Assembly (NCBI RefSeq): GCF_000620665.1
Contig: NZ_KK211162.1
Span: 310,001 to 374,000 of the forward strand
DNA length: 64,000 nt
From: Sphingomonas sp. URHD0057
GTDB taxonomy: Bacteria > Pseudomonadota > Alphaproteobacteria > Sphingomonadales > Sphingomonadaceae
Direction of reading: 5' to 3'
In this document: one piece after another, positions 26,604 to 34,860 of the stretch
Numbering within the stretch: the first letter of the stretch is position 1
Layout: each line of letters starts with the position of its first letter
Notes under the pieces: generated by a model
What the model was told of the DNA's origin: nothing
Seen by the model: the letters and a program-made list of their open reading frames with translations, nothing else
Databases searched by the model: none
Position numbers and translations under genes: made by a program

Positions 26604-28085
26604 ATGACTCTTCGTTTGCTGACCGCTGTCGCCGCTATTGCGCTTGCTTCCGTCGGAACCGCTGCGCCGGTCCTGGCTCCGCCCCAGCCGCTGTCGACCG
26701 ATCTTCAGCGCTATGTCCGGATCGCGCCGGGGCGCATTGCGCTGGCCCATGTCCGGGTGATCGACGGGACGGGAGCACCCGCCGCGGAGGACCAGACGCT
26801 GTTGATCGACGGTGCCAGGATTGCCGCGGTGCAGCCGGGCTCGGCACCCGTTCCGTCGGGGTACCAGGCACTCGACCTGACCGGCGCGACGGTCATGCCG
26901 GGCATCGTCGGCATGCATAATCACCTATTCTATCTTCAGCGCCCGAACATCGACGCGTCGGGAGCCTCCGAGGACCCGCTCATCGTTCCGCAGATGAGCT
27001 TCAGTGCACCACGACTCTATCTCGCCAACGGTGTCACCACGATGCGGACGACCGGGAGCGTCGAACCCGACACCGACCTCAACCTCAAGCGGGAGATCGA
27101 CGCGGGTCGGCTGATCGGTCCACACCTCGACGTGACCGGCCCCTACCTCGAGGGTGAGGGGGCATTCTTCATCCAGGCCCACACCATCACCTCGCCGGAG
27201 GATGCGCGGCGGGAAGTCGCTTACTGGGCCGGTCAGGGCGTGAATTCCTTCAAGGCGTACATGCACATCACCCGCGCCGAGCTCAAAGCCGCGATCGACG
27301 AAGCGCACCACCATCACCTCAAGGTCACCGGGCATCTATGCTCGGTCACCTATCCCGAGGCGGTCGCGCTAGGCATCGACAATCTCGAGCACGGCTTCTT
27401 CGTCAATACGCAGCTCGACCCGGGCAAGCAGCCGGACAAATGCTCCGACGGTGCGGGCGACCCGACCCTGCTGGCGATGAAGCCGGACAGCGCGGAGGCG
27501 AATGCGCTGATCAAGCTTCTCGTCGATCATCACGTCGCAATCACGTCCACGCTGCCGGTGTTCGAGCAGGGCGTGCCGCTGCACGCTCCGCTTCAAGCGC
27601 GGCAAATGAACGCGATGAGCCCGCAGGCGAAAGAATCGTACCTCTATCTCAGAAACCTGACCGCGAGCGGCGCCGGGACCAAGCATGGCCAGGAGGAAGC
27701 CGAGAAGTACAAGAACGATCTTGGCCTCGAACGCCAGTTCGTGGCTGCGGGCGGCTTGCTGATTGCCGGCCCCGACCCGACCGGCAATGGCGGAGTGATT
27801 CCCGGCTTCGGCGACCAGCGCGAGCTGGAGCTGTTGGTCGAGGCCGGTTTCTCGCCGGTCGAGGCCATCCGCATCGGCACGCTCAACGGCGCGACCTATC
27901 TCGGGCTCGCCGACCGCATAGGCTCGATCGCCGCCGGTAAGAACGCGGACTTGATCGTCGTGCGCGGCAATCCGGCCGCCGACATTCGCGACGTCGAAAA
28001 AGTCGACATCGTGTTCAAGGACGGCGTCGGGTTCGACAGCGCCAAGCTGCTGCAGTCGGTGAAAGGCCACTACGGCCAGTACTGA
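26604..28085 (+). CDS. Secreted amidohydrolase-superfamily protein
   Basis: 493 residues with a signal peptide (MTLRLLTAVAAIALASVGTA). Amidohydrolase features: VMPGIVGMHNHLF (metal-binding H-x-H), SFKAYMHIT with a possible carboxylated Lys, KVTGHLC and NLEHGFF His residues, and the late Asp in AGPDPTG. The C terminus SIAAGKNADLIVV is typical of the imidazolonepropionase-like/prolidase branch. Probably a periplasmic hydrolase of a cyclic amide or peptide; substrate unknown. ATG at 26604 follows AGGGAGGG. Confidence 0.85.
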   Translation: MTLRLLTAVAAIALASVGTAAPVLAPPQPLSTDLQRYVRIAPGRIALAHVRVIDGTGAPAAEDQTLLIDGARIAAVQPGSAPVPSGYQALDLTGATVMPGIVGMHNHLFYLQRPNIDASGASEDPLIVPQMSFSAPRLYLANGVTTMRTTGSVEPDTDLNLKREIDAGRLIGPHLDVTGPYLEGEGAFFIQAHTITSPEDARREVAYWAGQGVNSFKAYMHITRAELKAAIDEAHHHHLKVTGHLCSVTYPEAVALGIDNLEHGFFVNTQLDPGKQPDKCSDGAGDPTLLAMKPDSAEANALIKLLVDHHVAITSTLPVFEQGVPLHAPLQARQMNAMSPQAKESYLYLRNLTASGAGTKHGQEEAEKYKNDLGLERQFVAAGGLLIAGPDPTGNGGVIPGFGDQRELELLVEAGFSPVEAIRIGTLNGATYLGLADRIGSIAAGKNADLIVVRGNPAADIRDVEKVDIVFKDGVGFDSAKLLQSVKGHYGQY

Positions 28086-28100
28086 TCGCGTCGATCTTGG

Positions 28101-29069
28101 TTATTCCGGCTGTGCGCCTACCAACTCGGGGATCGTATCGATCTTGCCGACCCCTGAGACCTCGATCCGCATGACGACCTTTTGCGTAACGCGGCGATAT
28201 CCGAGTTGCAGCGGCATCCCGATCGCTTTGTTCTCGAGATCGATCGAGAGCGCTACGGTGTCGCGTGTCCCGAGATTTTGCGCGGCCGTGCGTGCCTTGT
28301 CATAAAGTTGCTGGCGAAGCTCTAGAGGCAGGTTGAGGCGATGCCTGAGATTGAGCAGCGCCATCTTCGCGCGCCGATAGAGCAGGCCGGTGCAATAGCT
28401 GACCTTGATCGAGTCGGCATGGTGCCGCGTGCGGTCGGCATTGTCGTGCTGGATGACGTCTTCGACCAGCCCCGGGTCGAGTGGATGTGCTGAAAGCCCT
28501 GCCAGGATCAGGCGTATCTCGAGATCGGTGTCGCCGCCGGCGCCCCATCCTAGAAGGACTTCATCGTATCCGCCGAGACGGCGATATGCGGCAGCAGGTA
28601 TCGCATGGAATCCGCGCAATTGGTTGGATCCCAGCCTGAGGCCCGCCTTATTGAACCGCTCGGTAGCGTCGCGCTTGAAGAAGCCATAGGTCTTTGGAGG
28701 AAGTGCGCTTGCGATCCTCTCAACGGCGTTGTCGGCGAGGATCGTATCCGCATCGCAGAAGATGAGGACGTTGCCGGAGGCAGCCGCCGCGCCGAGGTTG
28801 CGTGCGCGCCAGTTCGAAAAGCCCTTTTCGCCTTCGACGCGAACGACCTTAGCTTGTGGAAATTCGCGCTCAACGACGTCGGCCGTCCCTTCTGGGCAGG
28901 AATAGTCGACGACGATGACTTCCGCGCTCGGCTGGCCGAGCATCTGCGGGAGGCTGCGCCGCAGATGGTCGAGCCGGCCCTTGCACGCCGTGATGATGCT
29001 GAAACTCGGGCTCACTGTTCGATCGTCCGTCCGTCCAAAAGGCACCGCAGGGAAGGATAGCTGGCGCAC
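28101..29069 (-). CDS. Family 2 glycosyltransferase
   Basis: Up to 322 residues. The GT-A start [18 protein letters not shown], the D-x-D metal site in IFCDADTIL, and the late acceptor region [22 protein letters not shown] indicate a GT2 enzyme. The start is uncertain: the first GTG (29069) lies inside a duplicated piece of tRNA sequence, and a GTG at 29015 right before the conserved fold is at least as likely. The C-terminal ~130 residues are not recognised. Acceptor unknown. Confidence 0.75.
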   Translation of the reverse strand: MRQLSFPAVPFGRTDDRTVSPSFSIITACKGRLDHLRRSLPQMLGQPSAEVIVVDYSCPEGTADVVEREFPQAKVVRVEGEKGFSNWRARNLGAAAASGNVLIFCDADTILADNAVERIASALPPKTYGFFKRDATERFNKAGLRLGSNQLRGFHAIPAAAYRRLGGYDEVLLGWGAGGDTDLEIRLILAGLSAHPLDPGLVEDVIQHDNADRTRHHADSIKVSYCTGLLYRRAKMALLNLRHRLNLPLELRQQLYDKARTAAQNLGTRDTVALSIDLENKAIGMPLQLGYRRVTQKVVMRIEVSGVGKIDTIPELVGAQPE

Positions 29070-29080
29070 CCGACAGGATT
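29062..29080 (-). repeat. Partial copy of the tRNA-Arg 3' end
   Basis: 19 bases (TGGCGCACCCGACAGGATT on the plus strand) identical to the 3' end of the tRNA-Arg gene at 29162-29180, including the CCA. The two copies start exactly 100 bases apart. Such tails usually mark an old integration site or a recombination event at a tRNA. Confidence 0.8.
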
Positions 29081-29161
29081 GTCCTCGCTCTGCTCGGTCG
29101 TCTCCGCTTCGCTTCGACTCCGAACCGGGAGGTTCGCTCCTGACGGATCCGCCACCGATGG

Positions 29162-29238
<77 letters not shown>

Positions 29239-29280
29239 TTTGGGGGGCGGACTTAGCGACGGCTTTCGGCAGCGGCAAGG

Positions 29281-29858
29281 CTAGTCGCGGCGCTGCACCT
29301 CGGAATGGCGAAAGCAACCGACGAGATGGTCGTTGACCATCCCTACCGCCTGCATGTGGGCGTAATCACCGTCGAGCCGACGAAGCTGAAGCCGCGCGAC
29401 TTCAAGTCCTTGCTGAAGGCGTCGGATTGGAGCGAGGTCGCGGGGGTGTCTCCACTCCCCTTGCGGCGGCCGTCCAGCGGCTTGCCATCGACGAAACGCC
29501 AGCAATATGCGTCGAAGCTTCCGAACTCCTCCTGTACGGCGAGAAAATGCTTCGCGTTGCGGACCGCCGCCTGGACCTTCAGCCGGTTGCGGATGATCGA
29601 CGGGTCGAGAAGCAGTTTCTCGATCTTCCGATCAGTGTAGCGCGCGACTTTTTCGGGATCGAAATCGCTGAACGCCTTGCGATAGCCCTCCCGTTTCCTC
29701 AGCACCGTCGACCAGCTGAGGCCCGCCTGCGCCGCCTCGAGCACCAGAAACTCGAAGTGCTGGCGGTCGTCGTGGACCGGCAAGCCCCATTCGCGATCGT
29801 GATATTCGACCATCAGCGGGTCGGCGCCATTGACCCATTCGCACCTGGCTTTGTCCAT
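29281..29858 (-). pseudogene. tag: DNA-3-methyladenine glycosylase I, interrupted by a one-base frameshift
   Basis: The Tag reading frame starts at 29858 (MDKARCEWVNG...EYHDREWG, with Cys6 and a conserved His) and runs through QAGLSWSTVLRKREGYRKAF to GFSFVGSTVI. There the frame is lost at about 29362-29367 and ends at 29343. The next frame continues with the expected YAHMQAVGMVNDHLVGC and stops at 29281. One missing base (an intact codon pair would read like ATC TAC) explains it. The lost tail holds the His and Cys that complete the zinc site, so the product as sequenced should be inactive. A sequencing error is possible. The start overlaps the preceding hydrolase stop by one base. Confidence 0.85.
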
Positions 29859-30913
29859 CACTCGCTCTCCAGGAAACGGCGCAACGCTTCGTGCAGCGCC
29901 ATTCGCGCGGAACCGACGATCATGCCGACGTGGCCGGCGGGAATCGCGGTCTGCGCGCCGCCGGGTGCGGTGATCGCCGGAGCGATGCGGTCGTGGGCGG
30001 CGAGCAGGTGCAGCGTCGGCGCGCGGATTGCGTCCGTGACAGCCGTTCCGCCCACGCACCATTGGCCGGATCCGCTACGGTCCGCACCGAACAATTCCTC
30101 GATCAGCTCCTTGGCCGCGGGGTAGGGCAAGGGCTCGCCCTGGTTGGCCCAATCCTCGAGCGTGACGAACCGCCGGGCCTCATCGCTTTTCGGGTCGAGC
30201 CGGCCGAACTCGGTGAACTTGCGGACGGTGCGGACCGGATCGAGCGACCAGAACGCGGCTTGCAGGACTTCCATCGGCAGCGCGCCGAGGACCTGCGCCG
30301 CGGGCTCGGAATGACGCCACATCTGCTGCAGCGCGGCGCGCGACTGCTCCGGGTAGTTCGAGAAATTCCACGGCGCGGCGAGGGTCGCCACCCGCTCGCA
30401 CTCGCTCAAATTGGCCGCCGCGATCGCCATGGTGCTGCCCAGGCAATAACCGACGAGGGCCGGCGGCCCCTCGATCTGGTGCAGCAACGGCAACAGCAAC
30501 TCTTCGATGTGGCCGGCAACGGTCAGCAGCGCGCGGTCGGCGGCCGCGCCCCAGTCGAGCAGAAGCGCCCGCCGCTTCATACCGGCGATGGCAGCGGTCA
30601 GCGACACCTGCTCGTCGAGGTCGAGAATCCGCGGCGGATTGATCAATGACGGGATCAGCACGGCCGGCCGACCCTCGCCGCCGTGATCGCGCAGGCACGC
30701 GCCCCGCACTCGCGCGATCTCGGGCCTGGGTGTCGCGAGGGGGACGCGCGGGGCAGTCTCGTAGGCGCGCAGGCCGACGAGCGCCTCGCGGGCGAGCTCC
30801 GGGTCGCTTGCGGCGGTTTGGCGAACCAGATCGAGGAACAAGGGGAGCGGGCGCGGCGCTCTTTGCGCAACGCGTTCATGTTGCAGCGCACTATCCTCCG
30901 GTAGTAGGGCCAT
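29858..30913 (-). CDS. PhaC-like alpha/beta hydrolase (PHA synthase/depolymerase family)
   Basis: 351 residues, the size of class III PHA synthases. A PhaC-type nucleophile elbow carries Cys rather than Ser (LVGYCLGST, Cys157). The other likely triad members are Asp308 (LLAAHDRIAP) and His328 (PAGHVGM). It lies divergent from phaR, 24 bases away, which supports a role in polyhydroxyalkanoate metabolism. Whether it makes or degrades polymer cannot be told from sequence. The ATG at 30913 begins the conserved part. Confidence 0.75.
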   Translation of the reverse strand: MALLPEDSALQHERVAQRAPRPLPLFLDLVRQTAASDPELAREALVGLRAYETAPRVPLATPRPEIARVRGACLRDHGGEGRPAVLIPSLINPPRILDLDEQVSLTAAIAGMKRRALLLDWGAAADRALLTVAGHIEELLLPLLHQIEGPPALVGYCLGSTMAIAAANLSECERVATLAAPWNFSNYPEQSRAALQQMWRHSEPAAQVLGALPMEVLQAAFWSLDPVRTVRKFTEFGRLDPKSDEARRFVTLEDWANQGEPLPYPAAKELIEELFGADRSGSGQWCVGGTAVTDAIRAPTLHLLAAHDRIAPAITAPGGAQTAIPAGHVGMIVGSARMALHEALRRFLESE

Positions 30914-30937
30914 GGCCAAAGAGTTTGGGAGCGATCC

Positions 30938-31459
30938 ATGGCCAAGTCCACCGGCAAGGTGACGATCAAGAAATACGCCAACCGGCGGCTCTACGACACC
31001 GAGAGCTCGGCCTACATCACGCTCGACCGGCTGGCGCAGATGGTGCGCGAGGGACGTGAGTTCCAAGTCGTCGACGCCAAGACCGGCGAGGACATCACGC
31101 GGCAGGTGTTGACGCAGATCATCGTCGATGAGGAGGCGCGGGGCGGCGAGACGATGTTGCCGATCAACTTCCTCAAGCAGCTCATTGGCCTCTACGGCAA
31201 TTCGATGCAGAATTTCGTTCCGCAATATCTCGAGGCGGCGATGGATTCGTTCCAGCGTAACCAAAGCGCGGTGCGCGACGCATTCGGCGGCAACGTCCTC
31301 GCGGATATCGCCAAGCGCAACATGGCGATGTTCGAAGGCGCCGCGCAGGCCTTTTCCGGCCCCAAGAAAACGGAGGCCGAGCCCGCGGCCAATGAGGTCG
31401 ATCAACTGAAGGCGGAGCTCGCGGCACTGCAGGCCAAAGTCGACAAGCTCAGCCGCTAA
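30938..31459 (+). CDS. phaR: Polyhydroxyalkanoate synthesis regulator PhaR
   Basis: 173 residues. The N-terminal DNA-binding domain has the conserved start VTIKKYANRRLYDTESSAYI, the PHB accumulation regulatory domain follows (~residues 70-110, ETMLPINFLKQLIGLYGNSM), and the C terminus is coiled coil. PhaR represses phasin and PHA genes and is released when it binds polymer. Candidate binding palindromes lie upstream of phaZ at 38785-38808. Confidence 0.95.
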   Translation: MAKSTGKVTIKKYANRRLYDTESSAYITLDRLAQMVREGREFQVVDAKTGEDITRQVLTQIIVDEEARGGETMLPINFLKQLIGLYGNSMQNFVPQYLEAAMDSFQRNQSAVRDAFGGNVLADIAKRNMAMFEGAAQAFSGPKKTEAEPAANEVDQLKAELAALQAKVDKLSR

Positions 31460-31467
31460 ACAGGGTC

Positions 31468-31935
31468 ATGAAACGCTCGTTCATTGCAGCGCTTGCGCTG
31501 GCCGCCTCATCGTCGCTGTCCGCTCAGGCCATGACGGCATCCGCCCGGGATTACACCACCGCCGCGCCGGTCGGCGGCAACTGGACCTATGCGGCGACCG
31601 CCGAGGGCAGCGAAGCGACCTTTCTCGGCGCCACCAACCAGCCGCAGCTCATCCTTCATTGTACACGCACCACGCGCCGCGTGAGCGTCGCCAAGCCAGC
31701 GACCGCCGCGGCGCCATTCCTGACCATCTGGACCAGCAGCGATTCCCGCAGCGCACCGGCCAGCTTCAATCCGGCGACCAACCGGCTGACCGCGGACTTC
31801 GCCGCGTTCGACCGCCTGCTCGACGCCATCGCCTTCAGCCGTGGCCGCATCGCGTTCGCGGTCGGCAGTGCCCCGGCGCTGGTCGTCCCGCCGTGGTCGG
31901 AGATTTCGCGAGTGATCGAGGATTGCCGCGCCTGA
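31468..31935 (+). CDS. Hypothetical secreted protein
   Basis: 155 residues with a signal peptide (MKRSFIAALALAASSSLSAQA). The mature part is beta-rich, with WTYAATAEGSEATFLG, LILHCTRTTRRVSV and a C-terminal VIEDCRA; the two Cys could form a disulfide. No family recognised. It follows phaR by 8 bases in the same direction, so it may be cotranscribed. Confidence 0.65.
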   Translation: MKRSFIAALALAASSSLSAQAMTASARDYTTAAPVGGNWTYAATAEGSEATFLGATNQPQLILHCTRTTRRVSVAKPATAAAPFLTIWTSSDSRSAPASFNPATNRLTADFAAFDRLLDAIAFSRGRIAFAVGSAPALVVPPWSEISRVIEDCRA

Positions 31936-32008
31936 CGTTGGGGGTCGGCGGCGAAGCGCAAGATAATGCCGAATGTTCACCGCATTACAAGTCTTGCGTT
32001 ACGCGCAA
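31936..32008. other. Start of the 396-base gap between the secreted protein and the histone-like gene
   Basis: The gap 31936-32331 is the only stretch over 300 bases without a long gene. Its first ~70 bases show no feature beyond a possible promoter (TTACAA/TTGCGTTACGC region around 31985-32003). 32009-32184 holds the leader-peptide/RNA unit, and 32185-32331 holds the upstream region of the histone-like gene. Confidence 0.5.
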
Positions 32009-32043
32009 AGAAGACTCATCTTCTCCTTGGCTTTAACGCAGCG

Positions 32044-32057
32044 AAAGGAGGTGATCC
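32044..32057 (+). promoter_or_regulatory. Exceptionally long Shine-Dalgarno sequence
   Basis: AAAGGAGGTGATCC is the exact complement of the last 14 bases of typical bacterial 16S rRNA (GGATCACCTCCTTT). The core AGGAGG is 7 bases from the ATG at 32059. Natural sites rarely exceed 6-8 matches. Confidence 0.85.
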
Positions 32058-32058
32058 G

Positions 32059-32109
32059 ATGTCTCATGGTTCAGCACAGAGGTCGGAGAGGGGTGTTCGT
32101 AGGCTCTAA
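32059..32109 (+). CDS. 16-residue basic peptide (candidate leader peptide)
   Basis: ATG to TAA encodes MSHGSAQRSERGVRRL. Four Arg and no acidic residue but one Glu make it basic. It is too short for ordinary gene calling, but the full-length Shine-Dalgarno match and a terminator 42 bases downstream argue that it is translated. It could be a leader peptide, a regulatory peptide or a ribosome-loading decoy. No known family recognised. Confidence 0.5.
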   Translation: MSHGSAQRSERGVRRL

Positions 32110-32150
32110 GCGCTGACGAACGGCCACACCTTCGGCCGCTGACCATGTCG

Positions 32151-32184
32151 AAGGGCACCGCTGCATTGCGCGGCGGTGCCCTTT
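32151..32184 (+). terminator. Rho-independent terminator
   Basis: AAGGGCACCGC (32151-32161) pairs with GCGGTGCCCTT (32073 offset: 32173-32183), an 11-base stem around an 11-base loop, followed by TTT/AACATTT. It ends the small transcript about 42 bases after the peptide stop. Confidence 0.75.
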
Positions 32185-32268
32185 AACATTTCTGCGTGTC
32201 TTCCGCGCCGTCACGCAGCGGCACAATTTACCCTGTTCGAATACTGTCCATTACAGTTGTTGAGTCCT

Positions 32269-32317
32269 ATCATTCGGGAACCGTTACAGCTTTGAAGTGT
32301 CTTTTTCCGCGAATGAT
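32269..32317 (+). promoter_or_regulatory. Inverted repeat in the leader of the histone-like gene
   Basis: ATCATTCG (32269-32276) and CGAATGAT (32310-32317) are perfect inverted repeats; including flanks (GGGAA and TTCCG) they pair over ~12 bases with one bulge. The right arm ends next to the GGGAG ribosome site. It could be an operator or an mRNA structure controlling the gene at 32332. Confidence 0.4.
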
Positions 32318-32331
32318 GGGAGATTGAAGCG

Positions 32332-32925
32332 ATGGCCAAATCCTCACGCAAGAGTTCTGGTTCGGGTAACGCCACGGTCGACAAGCTCGCCAAAGCGGCG
32401 ATGAGCAAGGAAATGCTCGCCGCCGGTCTCGCCGCCGCCGCCGCGGCGATCAGCGCCAGCCCGAAGGCGCGCCGCGCAATCCGCGACGCCGGCCTCGATG
32501 CCGCGGACTCAGCGTCGCAAGCGGCGAGCAGCATGATGTCGAGCGCGACCAAGCTCGGGTCGATCATCGCCGAAGCGGTGGCCGATGCCGCGCAGCGGGT
32601 GATGTCCGGCAAATGGACCGAGGACGCCGCGCCGACGCGCGCGGGCGGCGGCCGCAAGGCTGCCGCGAAACGATCGACCGGCGCGCGCAAAGCCGCGGGC
32701 ACGCGCAAGCGCGCAGCAACATCTACGCGGACCAAGACCGCCAGCGGTGGAGCGAGCCGGTCGTCCGCGGCGCGCAAGCCTGCGGCAAAGCGGACTGCGG
32801 CGAAGAGCGCGGCCAAGCCATCGACTGCCGCCAAAGCTCCGCGCAAGGCGCCGGCGCGTCAGCGGACCGCCGCGCGCAAGCGCCCGGCTGGCCGCAAGAC
32901 GGAAGGCGGCGGCGCGAACGCTTAG
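32332..32925 (+). CDS. Histone H1-like Ala/Lys-rich basic protein
   Basis: 197 residues. The first ~95 are Ala-rich and helical (MLAAGLAAAAAAISASPKAR ...). The last ~100 are a low-complexity run of AAK/ARK/PAAKRT units like bacterial histone-H1-like and AlgP proteins, which bind DNA non-specifically through a disordered basic tail. The phasin-like N-terminal helix and nearby PHA genes leave open a PHA-granule/DNA tether role as known for PhaM-type proteins; this is inference. Its end overlaps the convergent ABC transporter by 4 bases. Confidence 0.75.
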   Translation: MAKSSRKSSGSGNATVDKLAKAAMSKEMLAAGLAAAAAAISASPKARRAIRDAGLDAADSASQAASSMMSSATKLGSIIAEAVADAAQRVMSGKWTEDAAPTRAGGGRKAAAKRSTGARKAAGTRKRAATSTRTKTASGGASRSSAARKPAAKRTAAKSAAKPSTAAKAPRKAPARQRTAARKRPAGRKTEGGGANA

Positions 32926-34706
32926 GCTGCGCGGTCCTCGAACTGGAGGCGCGCCAACCGGGCGTACAGGCCGCCGCGCTTGTTGAGCGTTGCGTGCGTG
33001 CCTTCTTCGACGATCCGCCCTTCGTCCATCACCACGATGCGGTCCGCCGCGCGTACCGTGGCGAGCCGGTGCGCAATGACGATCGTCGTTCGGTCGGCCA
33101 TCAAGCGGTCGAGTGCGTCCTGCACCAGCCGCTCGCTTTCGGCGTCGAGCGCCGAGGTCGCTTCGTCGAGCAACAGTAGCGGCGCGTCGCGCAGCAGCGC
33201 GCGGGCGATGGCAATGCGCTGCCTTTGCCCGCCCGACAGCCGCGCGCCGCCCTCGCCCATGAAGGTTTCGAGCCCATCGGGGAGCGCGCGCAGAAAATCT
33301 TCGGCATTGGCGTCGCGCGCAGCCTGCCACAGTTCATCTTCGCTTGCCTCCCAATTGCCGTAGCGCAAGTTGTCACGCGCGCTAGCGGCGAACATGATCG
33401 TTTCCTGAGGCACCATCGCGATCCGCTGACGAAGGTCTGCCGGGTCGGCGTCTTTCAAGTCGATGCCGTCGAACAGCACTCGCCCGCGCTGCGGATCGTA
33501 AAAGCGCTCCGCGAGCTGGAAGATGGTGGTCTTGCCCGCGCCCGAGGGCCCAACCACCGCGAGCCGTTCGCGGGGCATTACGGCGAGACTGAATTCCTCG
33601 AGCGCCGACGTCTCGGGCCGCGTCGGGTAGTGGAAGGTCACCCGCTCGAACACGAGCTCGCCGCGAGCGGGCTCAGGCAAGGCGACCGGTTCCGCGGGAG
33701 CACGGATGTCCGGCTCCGCGTCAAGCAATTCCGCCAGGCGCTCCGATGCGCCAGCGGCGCGCAACAGGTCGCCATAGACCTCCGATAGCGCTCCGAACGC
33801 GCCGGCGAGAAGTCCGCCGTAGAGCACGAACGCGGCGATGGTTCCGCCGCTCATCTGGCCCGCGGCGACGTCGATCGCGCCCTGCCAGATGATCATCGTG
33901 ATCGCGCTGAACAGAAGGAAGATGACGATTGACGTCATGATCGCGCGCAACAGGATGCGGCGCTTGGCGGTCGCGAACACCCGTTCGACCGCCGCGGCGA
34001 AGCGCGATGCCTCACGGCCCTGCTGGTTGAAGGCCTGGACAATCTTCATCGCGCCAAGCACTTCGCTGGTCACCGTGCCAACATCGGCGATGCGGTCCTG
34101 GCTCCGTGTCGAAACCTGCCGGACCTGACGGCCGAGCAGCACGATCGGCCCGATGATCAGCGGGACGCCGAGCAGCATGAGGCCGGCAAGCTTGGGCGCC
34201 AGTGCGAACAGGATGATGATGCACGCCGCGCCCATGACGAGATTGCGCAGCGCGACCGACACGGTCGTGCCGACGACCTGCTCGATGATCGTCGTGTCCA
34301 CCGTTATGCGGGAAGTGATCTCGGCCGGCCGGTTCTCTTCGAAGAACCCGGGGGACATCCGCAGCAAGTTCCGGTGCACCGCGAGGCGAATGTCGGCGAC
34401 GGTGCGCTCGCCGAGCCACGACACGAAATAGAAGCGGACCGCCGTTGCCAGCGCCATCAACCCGACGAGGCCCAGGAGATATTCGAACCAACGGGCGATG
34501 TCGCGGGTCGTGCCCGCCCCTGGCGCGAAGCCTTTGTCGATGATCAGCTTGAACGCATAGGGTACGCCCGAGGTCGCGCCCGCAGCGAGCAGCAGCGCCA
34601 GCGCGGCGATCGCGATGTGCGCCGGGTAGCGGGTCGCAAATCCCCACACCATGCGCAGGCTTCTGACGCTGCGGCCTTTGGGTCTGCTCGTGGGGCTGGT
34701 CGCCAT
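32922..34706 (-). CDS. ABC exporter, fused membrane and ATPase domains (MsbA-like)
   Basis: 594 residues. Six membrane helices (~residues 30-320) precede an ATPase with Walker A GPSGAGKTT, Q-loop MVPQETIMFAASARDN, signature [16 protein letters not shown], Walker B LLLLDEATSALD and H-loop IAHRL. This is the type IV exporter architecture of lipid A flippases and multidrug exporters; it lacks the N-terminal C39-like domain of many type I secretion ABC proteins. It is divergent from the VCBS/RTX gene, but no HlyD-type partner is nearby, so substrate is unknown. Confidence 0.88.
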   Translation of the reverse strand: MATSPTSRPKGRSVRSLRMVWGFATRYPAHIAIAALALLLAAGATSGVPYAFKLIIDKGFAPGAGTTRDIARWFEYLLGLVGLMALATAVRFYFVSWLGERTVADIRLAVHRNLLRMSPGFFEENRPAEITSRITVDTTIIEQVVGTTVSVALRNLVMGAACIIILFALAPKLAGLMLLGVPLIIGPIVLLGRQVRQVSTRSQDRIADVGTVTSEVLGAMKIVQAFNQQGREASRFAAAVERVFATAKRRILLRAIMTSIVIFLLFSAITMIIWQGAIDVAAGQMSGGTIAAFVLYGGLLAGAFGALSEVYGDLLRAAGASERLAELLDAEPDIRAPAEPVALPEPARGELVFERVTFHYPTRPETSALEEFSLAVMPRERLAVVGPSGAGKTTIFQLAERFYDPQRGRVLFDGIDLKDADPADLRQRIAMVPQETIMFAASARDNLRYGNWEASEDELWQAARDANAEDFLRALPDGLETFMGEGGARLSGGQRQRIAIARALLRDAPLLLLDEATSALDAESERLVQDALDRLMADRTTIVIAHRLATVRAADRIVVMDEGRIVEEGTHATLNKRGGLYARLARLQFEDRAA

Positions 34707-34860
34707 GTCCGCTTCCTAACAGCGTGGCGGCAACGCCTCAAATGTCACGGCCATGTCTCAAAGAATAATGACATTGGCCATTAACTCATGTTTAAATAGT
34801 GTCTTACGATGATCCGACTGCGACCCCTTGGGGTGTGGCGTAATTCGTACGGGGGGAATT

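Larger units (their letters stand above)
32009..32184 (+). ncRNA. Candidate structured leader RNA / small transcript encoding a 16-residue peptide
   Basis: Elements in order: hairpin AGAAGA-CTCA-TCTTCT (32009-32024); CTCCTT (32023-32028), able to pair with AAGGAG (32045-32050) in the ribosome site; AAAGGAGGTGATCC (32044-32057), complementary over 14 bases to the 16S rRNA 3' tail; a 16-codon ORF; and a terminator hairpin. The first hairpin and the CTCCTT:AAGGAG pairing overlap at 32023-32024, so they compete, as in translation-controlled or attenuated leaders. Boundaries are inferred. Confidence 0.5.

Noticed and set aside
29281-29505. Separate 74-residue gene downstream of tag
   Set aside because: Its last 28 residues are the Tag C terminus in a shifted frame, so it is part of the frameshifted tag gene.
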